64,000 nucleotides of DNA from Dactylorhiza incarnata (lineage: Eukaryota > Streptophyta > Magnoliopsida > Asparagales > Orchidaceae): the NCBI GenBank assembly GCA_033032865.1, contig JAWHQI010000024.1, forward strand, positions 682,001 through 746,000, given 5' to 3'. Under the pieces are notes generated by a model. That model saw nothing but the letters and a program-made list of their open reading frames with translations, ran no database searches and was not told where the DNA came from. A program made the translations under genes and the position numbers. The stretch's first letter is position 1, and each line of letters starts with the position of its first letter. Shown in pieces: positions 31,959 to 42,234 of the stretch.

Positions 31959-33239
31959 TAAATGTTGATGTAGATTTGTGAGCTGGAGGCTCGGTAGTAA
32001 ATGGCTAATACATGTTGCTTGTGTGTAAGATGTGGTGGGTCTTCGGTTCTATCTTAGTCGTCACACCGACAGCAATTTCTTGACTCGGCAGTGCTAGTGG
32101 TTTTATGGGGGCCAGGTTGTCTTACTGCGCGTCCGACGGGACGAATTCCCTAAACCCTGCCTGGCCAATTCAGTTTAGTACGCAAGAGCTCGTGAGTACC
32201 GGGTACCAGTATCACAGCGTACGTTAGGGCCTAGGTCTGGTAGTGTGACTTACCCACCTAGGTGAGGAGACGCCCGCTCCTTTGCCACCGTTTGACCACG
32301 ACGGGAGGTGCCCGAGAGGTTAGCTACCTCCGAAAAGTGGGAACTAAAGGTCTGTACGTACAGAGTCGTGTGCGTGAGTTGCATGAGTATGAAATAATAA
32401 TACAAACATTGCATCATTGCATTGCACATCATAGCATAACATTTCTGCACAAACAGAGACCTCATCGTATAAATTAGTGTGGGCTCTTTTATACGATGAG
32501 TTTACTTCTTACCAGATACCTTGACTTATGTGCCTTGTGTGTACGCACATAAGTTAAGGTTACTTTCGTAGCAGCTCTTATTTCTTATACCTGCTCTTTT
32601 ACTTATACCGCTCTTTACTTATTGCCTTATACATACTCCTGCTAGAGTAGAGTTGTTTTCATTACTTGTTTAGTATCTATATACTTGCTAGTCTCGCCAC
32701 TGTTACCTGCTTTTGATTTACCCTTTGATGTCCTCCGCTTCCTCCTCCCGCACGGTGCCTAGGAGTCGCGGGGGGAGGCGGGGACAAAGTCGGCTTAGTC
32801 TTTATGACTAACGGTCGGTTGTGACCGTAGGTACATGAGGTGATGGAGCCCTAGCTGGAAGAGGAGACAGGACACGAGGAGCTTATGCCGCGCATTACTT
32901 CTACTACAAGACAGGTGTTCGAGAGTTGATTAGCTTCCGCTTAGATGTAGAGTTAGAGAGTTTATGTACCTTACTTGGATTTGTACCGGGCTTAAGCCCT
33001 TTCTTTCTTTTACCTTATTTCTCATCATGGACATTGTAAGCATGTAATTTATATAATTAATGTGATTTGTGGACTTGTTGCTTCTATTACTATGATTTGT
33101 GGTTGGCCTGGACGATGTTGATTAGCCGGCAGGATCGGCATATTGTGGCGGGGACCATTGGGTGTAATGGTCTCGCCGCAAGACGGTGGTCCTGGGCGGT
33201 AAGACCCGGTTTAAAAGCAAAAAAAAGGAGGGTCTTACA

Positions 33240-35140
33240 AACTGGTATCATCTTAGCCGACTTTCGATCCAAGTAAAAGAAGTCCACAAACCCTAGGGCA
33301 ACCCCCGCTCGAGTTAGTTTGAGGACAAACTAGCAGCGGAAGCAGTGGTGTGCCCATACGGGAAATCACATAAATTTTGTCCACTTAACGATGAGATTAG
33401 GCCAACCCGACTAGTACACCGTATTGGTTTGACTTAGCAAGACTTCTCATAAGGTATCCTAGCCCGACATCAACCTCAAGTATATTTTGACCAAGTAGTA
33501 GGATACCCCAAAGTGACTAAAAGAAGGAGTTGAAAGCGTGTGTGAGTGTTCAGGGCTTACTCTCCGATATACCCACATCACTTCCTAAGTGATATTAACA
33601 CTCCTCAAACAAACAAATGGGACAATCTTAAGTGGTTTTGGTGTCTGTGATCGTACTATTGGATTAGTATGAGACTCGTAAGACCTTACTTGTGTGCTTA
33701 GAAGCTAATACTGCACACTCCCACCCTCGGAAAACCATCACAAAGGAAGGATGTCAAATGTGGAACGAGAAGTCCAACTTAGAGAAGACCACTTGATAGG
33801 CACACGATCCTTGGGAAAGAATTACGACAAATGGCATTTTGAGGGTAGAGAACCCTACCATATACAAAAAGCTCAAGGACTGTATACCCATAAGGATTAT
33901 GTAAATATGCGAGATGTCCAAATTGTCGGATATAAGGAACTCATCACAAGATTACGGGAGGCTAATCTTGTTTCTTCGTTTATTGGGCCACTAAAATATT
34001 GACTTGGCTTATTAAAAGCCCCTGTAATACAACCCCCCAGGCACTTATTTTAGTGCAGGTATATAAGTGAACCCTAGACCCAAATCGGTGCACCCCCACC
34101 ATCCGACTTATCTAAACGATCTGAATTTTACAGCGTACATTTAAATATAGTACGATACACATGCTGTCCAAAAATCAGAATTTGGAAATAAAGTTCTATG
34201 GTTTTGGAAATGATTTCACTGCATACGATTGTGGTAGACCTAAGGCTTAATGAAGACTAAGGTAGCTTAGGATAATACCCTTGTTGTTACACACTTAGAG
34301 TTTATGGATAATAATTATTTCCTTGGTCAATTCTTTGAAATTTGAAACATGCACTTGTTATCAAGAGATCTTCATCTCTGAAGGAATCAAGGACCTTGGG
34401 GATTGAGTTCCGTAGGAATTAGGGTTTGTGAACTCTTGTTACATTAGGCATTATTGAGAACTCCAGGGTCAAGTTTCCCTAAGATCATCATAAAAACCTA
34501 GAATTTTACAGAAATGAGTAGATAGACTTGTAGTCTCCATTGAACCTATAATTTTTTTTTTAATATACTTAACTATTGATTAGTTATCATACTTCTTTCA
34601 CGAAATGGGTTTTGCACCCTTAGCCACAAATAAGTAATCTTATGGAATTATTATAAGGAGAAAAATAGTGAGTTTCTACTTAACACTGTCTTGGATCATG
34701 ATTAGTCTCTGAAAATTCGGTTAAACTTATTGGCCCATGATAACTGATACTTGGTGTACAATTAGGGACCCCATCATTATGAAAGAAATAAAAATGAGGC
34801 CAAAACAAATATGACATTATGAAGAGTTGAAATCTGTAAATTATCACATATAGGACTTGGGGAAATAATTTAGAGATCGATTCACGACATAGTTACGATA
34901 GTTGATTCATAGGTGATAGGTCTCATGCAAAAATTTGAGCTTGTTTTGCATTTAACAAAAATGAGGACTATAGATCTGACAGTTAATAACTCATGATTTG
35001 GGATAAAAATCAGGAATGAGGTTTCAGGACAATAATATGAAATTGTGAGCCTTGGAAATGATGACCCACACGAAATCAAGTACCAGAACTAAGTATTGAC
35101 TATTACTGGAGCATCCTTTGGTTTAGTAAATGACCATGGA
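33240..35140 (+). other. Left internal region of the giant element
   Basis: Begins with AACTGGTATCATCTTAGCC, a weak match to the tRNA-Met primer site. There is no gag or pol. The plus-strand 83-codon frame at 33751-34002 (MSNVEREVQLREDHLIGTRS at its start) has a normal amino-acid mix, but I recognise no family. TTGTTTCTTCGTTTATTGGG at 33968-33987 recurs just before the 3' LTR. atgga at 35136-35140 is a target duplication. Confidence 0.65.
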
Positions 35141-36102
35141 TGTACAACCCTCATATTTCCCGAGTTGGTGTGACCCGACCCGGATGAGACCAAGACAGTG
35201 AAGATGGTCGAGACAGGCAAAATGACCGCGCATAAGCGGTCGAGAACAATCAAGGCAAAGAGAGGCCGCAGGGGAGGTAGGGGGGAGCATCCACTCCCCC
35301 GGCTCCTTTCGGGCGAGTGGGAGAAGCCTCCCACTCGCCACTCACCTAGGCGAGTGGGAGGGACCCTCCCACTCGCCGGGCGAGTGGGAGGGGCACTCCC
35401 ACTCGCCGGCCACCTAGGGGGCGAGTGGGAGGGGCCCTCCCACTCGCCAATCCCTTTGGGCAAGTAGGAGGGGCGCTCCCACTCGCCGGCCACCTAGGGG
35501 GCGAGTGGGAGGGGCCCTCCCACTCGCCAATCCCTTTGGGCGAGTGGGAGGGAGTCTCCCACTCGCCCGACAACTTGGGGGAGGCCGGTATGGCCTCCCG
35601 TGAGGGGGGAAGTGGGCATCTCGAGTCCCACTCACCCCCCTCATGAGTTGACTGTTCATGGTCACGGTCGGACTGCGGATAGCAGAATTTTGGCTATTCG
35701 CAGTCCAATTTTGGCTATTCGCAGTCTATTTTTGGGAAAGTCTATAAATAGACCCCCATGGGCACCTTGGGAAAGGTTGGTCTCTACCCTCCTCCCTCGC
35801 GTGTGTCTTGTGAGCAAGCACCCCCTCCCTTGTCATCCTTCAGCTGACAGTGAGGTGGTTCTCAGTGCCCTCCAAGGTGCCCAGGCTCAGCATTGGCTTG
35901 GGAGGGGAAGCGCTCTAAGATCTTCCGGGTATGTGGTGGGACCTCCTCGCTGAAGCTTAAGGGGTTCGTTTCTAGATTCAAGTGTTCTTCAAGGGCAAGT
36001 TCTCCTAGTTCCTAGTAACCGGTCAAGGGTCTAGGCTTAGGTCAAGTAAGGGTTAGTCGCAACCCCCTTTCGAATGCTGAAACTGGGAAACTGGTTTCAA
36101 CA
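35141..36102 (+). mobile_element. 5' LTR of the satellite-carrying element
   Basis: From 35280 to 35630 it is an array of GGCGAGTGGGAGG and its reverse complement, able to fold into GC-rich hairpins. Next is a 21-bp repeat TTTTGGCTATTCGCAGTC (35687, 35708), then CTATAAATAG at 35742-35751. Long frames on both strands here come from the hairpin array. Confidence 0.88.
35742..35751 (+). promoter_or_regulatory. TATA box of the satellite-carrying element
   Basis: CTATAAATAG then ACCCCCATGGG; the same site is at 41197-41206 in the 3' LTR. Confidence 0.75.
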
Positions 36103-36680
36103 TTCTGGTGCGGTGAGCGTGGAAGCGACTAGTTCGGAAAGCGCTGAGCCATGTCTCATGGCTGGAAGTGACGAGTTGGGAGACTCGCCTCCGGCATGCA
36201 AGTATGTGAAGAAAGGCGACGTCGATGAGTTCAGCAAAGGGATCCCAGAGCTCCTGCAGGTCACACCCTCCACTCGCGGCGAATGCTCGACACCACCTGC
36301 AGGGAGGCGATAAGAACGCCCCCGTCCAACCAGGGGGGAGTAACTTCACCTGGAAGGGCCAAGAAGGAGTTGCGGAGACAGAAGAAGTGGCGAAGAAGAT
36401 GACAAAGGAGCGTGCGGCCAAGTGAGGTGCCCAGGAAGGGCGAGATGTAAGTGAAGTGCCCAGGAAGGGCGAGATGTAAGTGAAGTGCCCAAGAAGGGCG
36501 AGGTGTAATAAAGTGCCCTGCAAGGGCGTAGGGTAGTGAGGTTGTAATAGATGAACTAGGAATGAAAAAGGGTTCTGGGGTAATACCCCGATCTAAGATC
36601 CCTGACTGGAGATCCCCCACCGGGCTCAGTCATGCCGGTAGATGGGGGACTCGTCAGGTCGACTCGCGGTCCAACAACTG
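36103..36680 (+). other. Leader of the satellite-carrying element, possible gag scrap
   Basis: Starts with TTCTGGTGCGGTGAGCGTGG, the presumed primer site; I cannot name the tRNA. A plus-strand 79-codon frame (36074-36313) starts inside the LTR and is rich in Ser and Glu; it could be a gag scrap but no motif supports that. From 36422 a 29-bp unit GTGAAGTGCCCAGGAAGGGC is repeated about four times. Confidence 0.5.
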
Positions 36681-37803
36681 ATCAGGAGTGCGTTGAGTCC
36701 CTCCACCCCGGTTGAGCTAAGACTCCCAGGACCTGGATAGGCACTACCACCTCCAGTTAGATCAGGAGTGCGTTGAGTCCCTCCACCCCGGTTGAGCTAA
36801 GACTCCCAGGACATGGATGGGTACTACCACCTCCAGTTAGATCAGGAGTGCGTTGAGTCCCTCCACCCCGGTTGAGCTAAGACTCCCACGACCTGGATGG
36901 GCACTAGCACCTCCAGTTAGATCAGGAGTGCGTTGAGTCCCTCCACCCCGGTTGAGCTAAGACTCCCAGGACCTGGATGGGCACTACCACCTCCAGTTAG
37001 ATCAAGAGTGCGTTGAGTCCCTCCACCCCGGTTGAGCTAAGACTCCCAGGACCTGGATGGGCACTACCACCTCCAGTTAGATCAGGAGTGCGTTGAGTCC
37101 CTCCACCCCGGTTGAGCTAAGACTCCCAGGACCTGGATGGGCACTACCACCTCCAGTTAGATCAGGAGTGCGTTGAGTCCCTCCACCCCAGTTGAGCTAA
37201 GACTCCCAGGACCTGGATGGGCACTACCACCTCCAGTTAGATCAGGAGTGCGTTGAGTCCCTCCACCCCGGTTGAGCTAAGACTCCCACGACCTGGATGG
37301 GCACTAGCACCTCCAGTTAGATCAGGAGTGCGTTGAGTCCCTCCACCCCGGTTGAGCTAAGACTCCCAGGACCTGGATGGGCACTACCACCTCCAGTTAG
37401 ATCAAGAGTGCGTTGAGTCCCTCCACCCCGGTTGAGCTAAGACTCCCAGGACCTGGATGGGCACTACCACCTCCAGTTAGATCAGGAGTGCGTTGAGTCC
37501 CTCCACCCCGGTTGAGCTAAGACTCTCAGGACCTGGATGGGCACTACCACCTCCAGTTAGATCAGGAGTGCGTTGAGTCCCTCCACCCCGGTTGAGCTAA
37601 GACTCCCAGGACCTGGATGTGCACTACCACCTCCAGTTAGATCAGGAGTGCGTTGAGTCCCTCCACCCCGTTTGAGCTAAGACTCCCAGGACGTGGATGG
37701 GTACTTCCACCTCCAGTCAGATTGGGAAGGCGTTGAGTTCCTCCACCCCCGGTTGAGCTAAGACTCCCAGGACGTGGATAGGTACTTCCACCTCCAGTCT
37801 GAT
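36681..37803. repeat. 80-bp satellite, 13 units plus one diverged
   Basis: Units start ATCAGGAGTGCGTTGAGTCC every 80 bp from 36681 to 37641. Variants recur exactly 400 bp apart: GACTCCCACG at 36881 and 37281, ATCAAGAGTG at 37001 and 37401, which marks a five-unit higher-order repeat. Confidence 0.95.
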
Positions 37804-39620
37804 TTGGTAGGTGTGGAGTCTCCTCCACCTCCAGGTGAGCTCGGCTCCCTGTTAGGTGTTGAGTTTCTTCCACCTCCAGGTGAGCTCGGCTCCCTGTTAG
37901 GTGTGGAGTCTCCTCCACCTCCAGGTGAGCTCGTCTCCCTGTTAGGTGTTGAGTTTCTTCCACCTCCAGGTGAGCTCGGCTCCCTGTTAGGTGTGGAGTT
38001 TCCTCCACCTCCAGCTGAGCTCGGCTCCCTGTTAGGTGTTGAGTCTCCTCCACCTCCAGGTGAGCTCGGCTCCCTGTTAGGAGTTGAGTTCTTCCACCTC
38101 CAGGTGAGCTCGGCTCCCTGTTAGGTGTGGAGTTTCCTCTACCTCCAGGTGAGCTCGGCTTCCTGTTAGGTGTTGAGTTTCTTCCACCTCCAGGTGAGCT
38201 CGGCTCCCTGTTAGGTGTGGAGTTTCCTCCACCTCTAGGTGAGCTCGGCTCCCTGTTAGGTGTTGAGTTCTTCCAACTCCAGGTGAGCTCGGCTCCCTGT
38301 TAGGTGTTGAGTTCTTCCACCTCTAGGTGAGCTCGGCTCCCTGTTAGGTGTGGAGTTTCCTCCACCTGCAGGTGAGCTCGGCTCCCTGTTAGGAGTTGAG
38401 TTCTTCCACCTCCAGGTGAGCTCGGCTCCCTGTTAGGTGTGGAGTCTCCTCCACCTCCAGGTGAGCTCGGCTCCCTGTTAGGAGTTGAGTTCTTCCACCT
38501 CCAGGTGAGCTCGGCTCCCTGTTAGGTGTGGAGTTTCCTCCACCTCCAGGTGAGCTCGGCTTCCTGTTAGGTGTTGAGTTTTTTCCACCTCCAGGTGAGC
38601 TCGGCTCCCTGTTAGGTGTGGAGTTTCCTCCACCTCTAGGTGAGCTCGGCTCCCTGTTAGGTGTTGAGTTCTTCCAACTCCAGGTGAGCTCGGCTCCCTG
38701 TTAGGTGTTGAGTTCTTCCACCTCCAGGTGAGCTCGGCTACCTGTTAGGTGTGGAGTTTCCTCCACCTTCAGGTGAGCTCGGCTCCCTGTTAGGAGTTGA
38801 GTTCTTCTACCTCCAGGTTAGCTCGGCTCCCTGTTAGGTGTGGAGTTTCCTCCACCTCCAGGTGAGCTCCGCTCCCTGTTAGGTGTTGAGTTCTTCCACC
38901 TCCAGGTGAGCTCGGCTCCCTGTTTGGTGTTGAGTTCGTCCACCTCCAGGTGAGCTCGGCTCCCTGTTAGGTGTGGAGTTTCCTCCACCTCCAGGTGAGC
39001 TCCGCTCCCTGTTAGGTTATGAGTTCTTCCACCTCCAGGTGAGCTCGGCTCCCTGTTAGGTGTGGAGTTTCCTTCACCTCCAGGTGAGCTCGGCTCCCTG
39101 TTAGGTGTTGAGTTCTTCCACCTCCAGGTGAGCTCGGCTCCCTGTTAGGTATGGAGTTTCCTCCACCTCCAGGTGAGCTCGGCTCCCTGTTAGGTGTTGA
39201 GTTTCTTCCACCTCCAGGTGAGCTCGGCTCCCTGTTAGGTGTGGAGTTTCCTCTACCTCCAGGTGAGCTCGGCTCCCTGTTAGGTGTTGAGTTCTTCCAC
39301 CTCCAGGTGAGCTCGGCTCCCTGTTAGGTGTGGAGTTTCCTCCACCTCCAGGTGAGCTCGGCTCCCTGTTAGATGTTGAGTTCTTCCACCTCCAGGTGAG
39401 CTCGGCTCCCTGTTAGGTGTGGAGTTTCCTCCACCTCCAGGTGAGCTCGGCTCCCTGTTAGGTGTTGAGTTCGTCCACATCCAGGTGAGCTCGGCTCCCT
39501 GTTAGGTGTGGAGTTTCCTCCACCTCCAGGTGAGCTCGGCTCCCTGTTAGGTGTTGAGTTCTTCCACCTCCAGGTGAGCTCGGCTCCCTGTTAGGTGTGG
39601 AGTTTCCTCCACCTCCAGTT
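37804..39620. repeat. 44-45-bp satellite, about 40 units
   Basis: Unit core CCACCTCCAGGTGAGCTCGG then CTCCCTGTTAGGTG. Two forms (GTGGAGTTTCC and GTTGAGTTCTT) tend to alternate, giving a period near 89-90. Because 45 is divisible by three, some frames stay open on both strands (37637-38124); these are not genes. Confidence 0.95.
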
Positions 39621-40410
39621 GCGCTCGACTCACAGGAGGGGTGTCTAGTGGAGAAAGGTTTTCCTCCCACCTCAAGTCGAGCTCGGCTCGACTAAAGGTG
39701 CTGAGTTTCTCCTCCACCTCAGGTCGAGGTTAATCCGACCCAAGGTGCTGAGCTTTCTCCACCTCCAGTTGGGCTCGGCCTATAGGAGGGTTCTTAAGTG
39801 GAGAAAGGTTTTCCTCCCACCTCAGGTCGAGCTCTGCTCGACTAAAGGTGCTGAGTTTCTCCTCCACCTCAGGTCGAGGTTAATCCGACCCAAGGTGTTG
39901 AGCTTTCTCCACCTCAGTTGGGCTCGGCCCATAGGAGGGTTCTTAAGTGGAGAAATGTTTTCCTCCCACCTTAGGTCGAGCTCGGCTCGACTAAAGGTGC
40001 TGAGTTTCTCCTCCACCTCAGGTCGAGGTTAACCCGACCCAAGGTGTTGAGCTTTCTCCACCTCCAGTTGGGCTCGGCCCATAGGAGGGTTCTTAAGTGG
40101 AGAAAAGTTTTCCTCCCACCTCAGGTCGAGCTCGGCTCGACTAGAGGTGCTGAGTTTCTCCTCCACCCCAGGTCGAGGTTAATCCGACCCATGGTGTTGA
40201 GCTTTCTCCACCTCCAGTTGGGCTCGGCCCATAGGAGGGTTCTTTAGTGGAGAAAGGTTTTTCTCCCACCTCAGGTCGAGCTCGGCTCGACTAGAGGTGC
40301 TGAGTTTCTCCTCCACCCCAGGTCGAGGTTAATCCGACACAAGGTGTTGAGCTTTCTCCACCTCCAGTTGGGCTCGGCCCATAGGAGGGTTCTTTAGTGG
40401 AGAAAGGTTC
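39621..40410. repeat. 150-bp satellite, about 5 units
   Basis: ATAGGAGGGTTCTTAAGTGG or close variants recur near 39782, 39931, 40081, 40231 and 40381. The unit again uses CTCCACCTCC and GAGCTCGGCT motifs found in the 45-bp array. Confidence 0.93.
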
Positions 40411-40567
40411 ACCTTCCGTTTCAAGTCAGGATCAACCGAAAAGCTCGGCAGGGATGTCCCGTTGGCAGATCTTTTCGTGGATTCCCCTGAGGTCCCACCT
40501 ACTCGTCAAATAGGTGGGTTGGACTTTCTTTCCGAGATTGGGACAAGCTCGCAAAGAGCGGGGATTA
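40411..40567 (+). other. 3' leader and polypurine tract of the satellite-carrying element
   Basis: Unique sequence ending AAAGAGCGGGGATTA directly before the 3' LTR. Confidence 0.7.
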
Positions 40568-41557
40568 TGTACAACCCTCATATTTCCCGAGTTGGTGTGA
40601 CCTGACCCGGATGAGACCAAGACAGTGAAGATGGTCGAGACAGGCAAAATGACCGCGCATAAGCGGTCGAGAACAATCAAGGCAAAGAGAGGCCGCAGGG
40701 GAGGCAGGGGGAGCATCCACTCCCCCGGCTCCTTTCGGGCGAGTGGGAGAAGCCTCCCACTCGCCACTCACCTCGGCGAGTGGGAGGGACCCTCTCACTC
40801 GCCGGGCGAGTGGGAGGGACCCTCCCACTCGCCGGGCGAGTGGGAGGGGCACTCCCACTCGCCGGCCACCTAGGGGGCGAGTGGGAGGGGCCCTCCCACT
40901 CGCCAATCCCTTTGGGCGAGTGGGAGGGGCGCTCCCACTCGCCGGCCACCTAGCGGGCGAGTGGGAGGGGCCCTCCCACTCGCCAATCCCTTTGGGCGAG
41001 TGGGAGGGAGTCTCCCACTCGCCCGACAACTTGGGGGAGGCCGGTATGGCCTCTCGTGAGCGGGGAAGTGGGCATCTCGAGTCCCACTCGCCCCCTCATG
41101 CGTTGACTGTTCATGGTCACAGTCTGACTGCGGATAGCAGAATTTTGGCTATTCGCAGTCCAATTTTGGCTATTCGCAGTCCATTTTTGGGAAAGTCTAT
41201 AAATAGACCCCCATGGGCACCTTGAGAAAGGTTGGTCTCTACCCCCCTCCCTCGCGTGTGTCTTGTGAGCAAGCACCCCCCTCCCTTGTCATCCTTCAGC
41301 TGACAGTGAGGTGGTTCCCAGTGCCCTCCAAGGTGCCCAGGCTCAGCATTGGCTTGGGAGGGGAAGCGCTCTAAGATCTTCCGGGTATGTGGTGGGACCT
41401 CCTCGCTGAAGCTTAAGGGGTTCGTTTCTAGATTCAAGTGTTCTTCAAGGGCAAGTTCTCCTAGTTCCTAGTAACCGATCAAGGGTCTAGGCTTAGGTCA
41501 AGTAAGGGTTAGTCGCAACCCCTTTCGAACGCTGAAACCGGGAAACTGGTTTCAACA
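40568..41557 (+). mobile_element. 3' LTR of the satellite-carrying element
   Basis: Partner of 35141-36102; one extra GCGAGTGGGAGG hairpin unit accounts for most of the length difference. Confidence 0.88.
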
Positions 41558-41562
41558 ATGGA

Positions 41563-42234
41563 CGTATTTACAATTATTAACTGTCACTTCAGAATCTAGG
41601 AGCATGACTAAGCATTGACATAAAATATTAAAGGAATGACGATGCCATAAAAATTAGGAAAACCAGTACTGATCAAACCCTCAGCATATCCTGATCCTGG
41701 AAGACAAGCCTAAATTCTAATTACAAACAACTAATAAATAATAGTACTGACATCACATGTATAATGATTGTGAACCACATGAGTGTTTAGATCCAAGTGT
41801 TATTGAGGTCGATATTGAAAATATTGGCGGTGAACATGACGATATACTCTCCGGATCGGGAATTGTATACTTACAAAGACATCATACTATAGAATATAAG
41901 GCTCGTTTGAGTTACTCACCCGCCTTGTGAATGTGTAAATTCACTTCAATTTAGATCTTCCCTCCACTATATATATCGTCATCAAACTGATAAATATTTA
42001 GGGACACCATCAGGAAGAAGATCGTGACTACGGACGTAGTAAGATTTAATGAAAAGTGCACTTGGGAGAAAACTGAGGATGAGGCGATGTGAACTAGACC
42101 TAACCGTTTCCAATATTAGTCGGGAGTCATGTTGCACATGAACTATCAAATCTTCAGGGTATATTCTGAACTCAGACTCCCGTAGACCCAACCTAAATTT
42201 TGGGGACGAAATTGTTTCTTCGTTTATTGGGATT
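41563..42234 (+). other. Right internal region of the giant element
   Basis: No coding domain. It ends with TTTTGGGGACGAAA, like the end of pol in many gypsy elements, then TTGTTTCTTCGTTTATTGGG and the 3' LTR. There is no clear polypurine tract at the LTR edge. Confidence 0.6.

Larger units (their letters stand above)
27969..33239 (+). mobile_element. Giant 5' LTR, second part
   Basis: Resumes with GGATGGGTGCC, as at 43355 in the other copy, and ends GGAGGGTCTTACA. In order it holds a GC-rich block 28000-28700, AT-rich text with 156-bp repeats 29622-30245 and more diverged copies to about 30640, the block shared with element A at 31328, the two-hairpin array 31509-31958, a GC-rich segment 32040-32340, and an A-rich end. 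Frames at 28525, 31019 and 32262 recur in the other LTR and match no domain. Confidence 0.85.
35141..41557 (+). mobile_element. Non-autonomous LTR element carrying satellite arrays
   Basis: LTRs 35141-36102 (962 bp) and 40568-41557 (990 bp), both TGTACAACCC..GGTTTCAACA, with target duplication atgga on both sides (35136-35140, 41558-41562). A purine tract AAAGAGCGGGGA precedes the 3' LTR. The 4.5-kb internal region has no pol; 3.7 kb of it is three successive tandem arrays. Non-autonomous Tat/Ogre-like gypsy elements are known to carry such arrays, but the lineage cannot be fixed without coding sequence. Confidence 0.88.

Noticed and set aside
32262..32477. 71-codon frames on both strands, repeated at 47644
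   Set aside because: Again LTR partners; open on both strands and without a domain.
35089..35665. Several overlapping Arg/Pro/Ser-rich frames
   Set aside because: They come from the GCGAGTGGGAGG hairpin array in the LTR and recur in the other LTR (40565-41029).
37637..38124. Open frames on both strands of the 45-bp array
   Set aside because: The 45-bp period keeps frames open by chance; the peptides are simple repeats.
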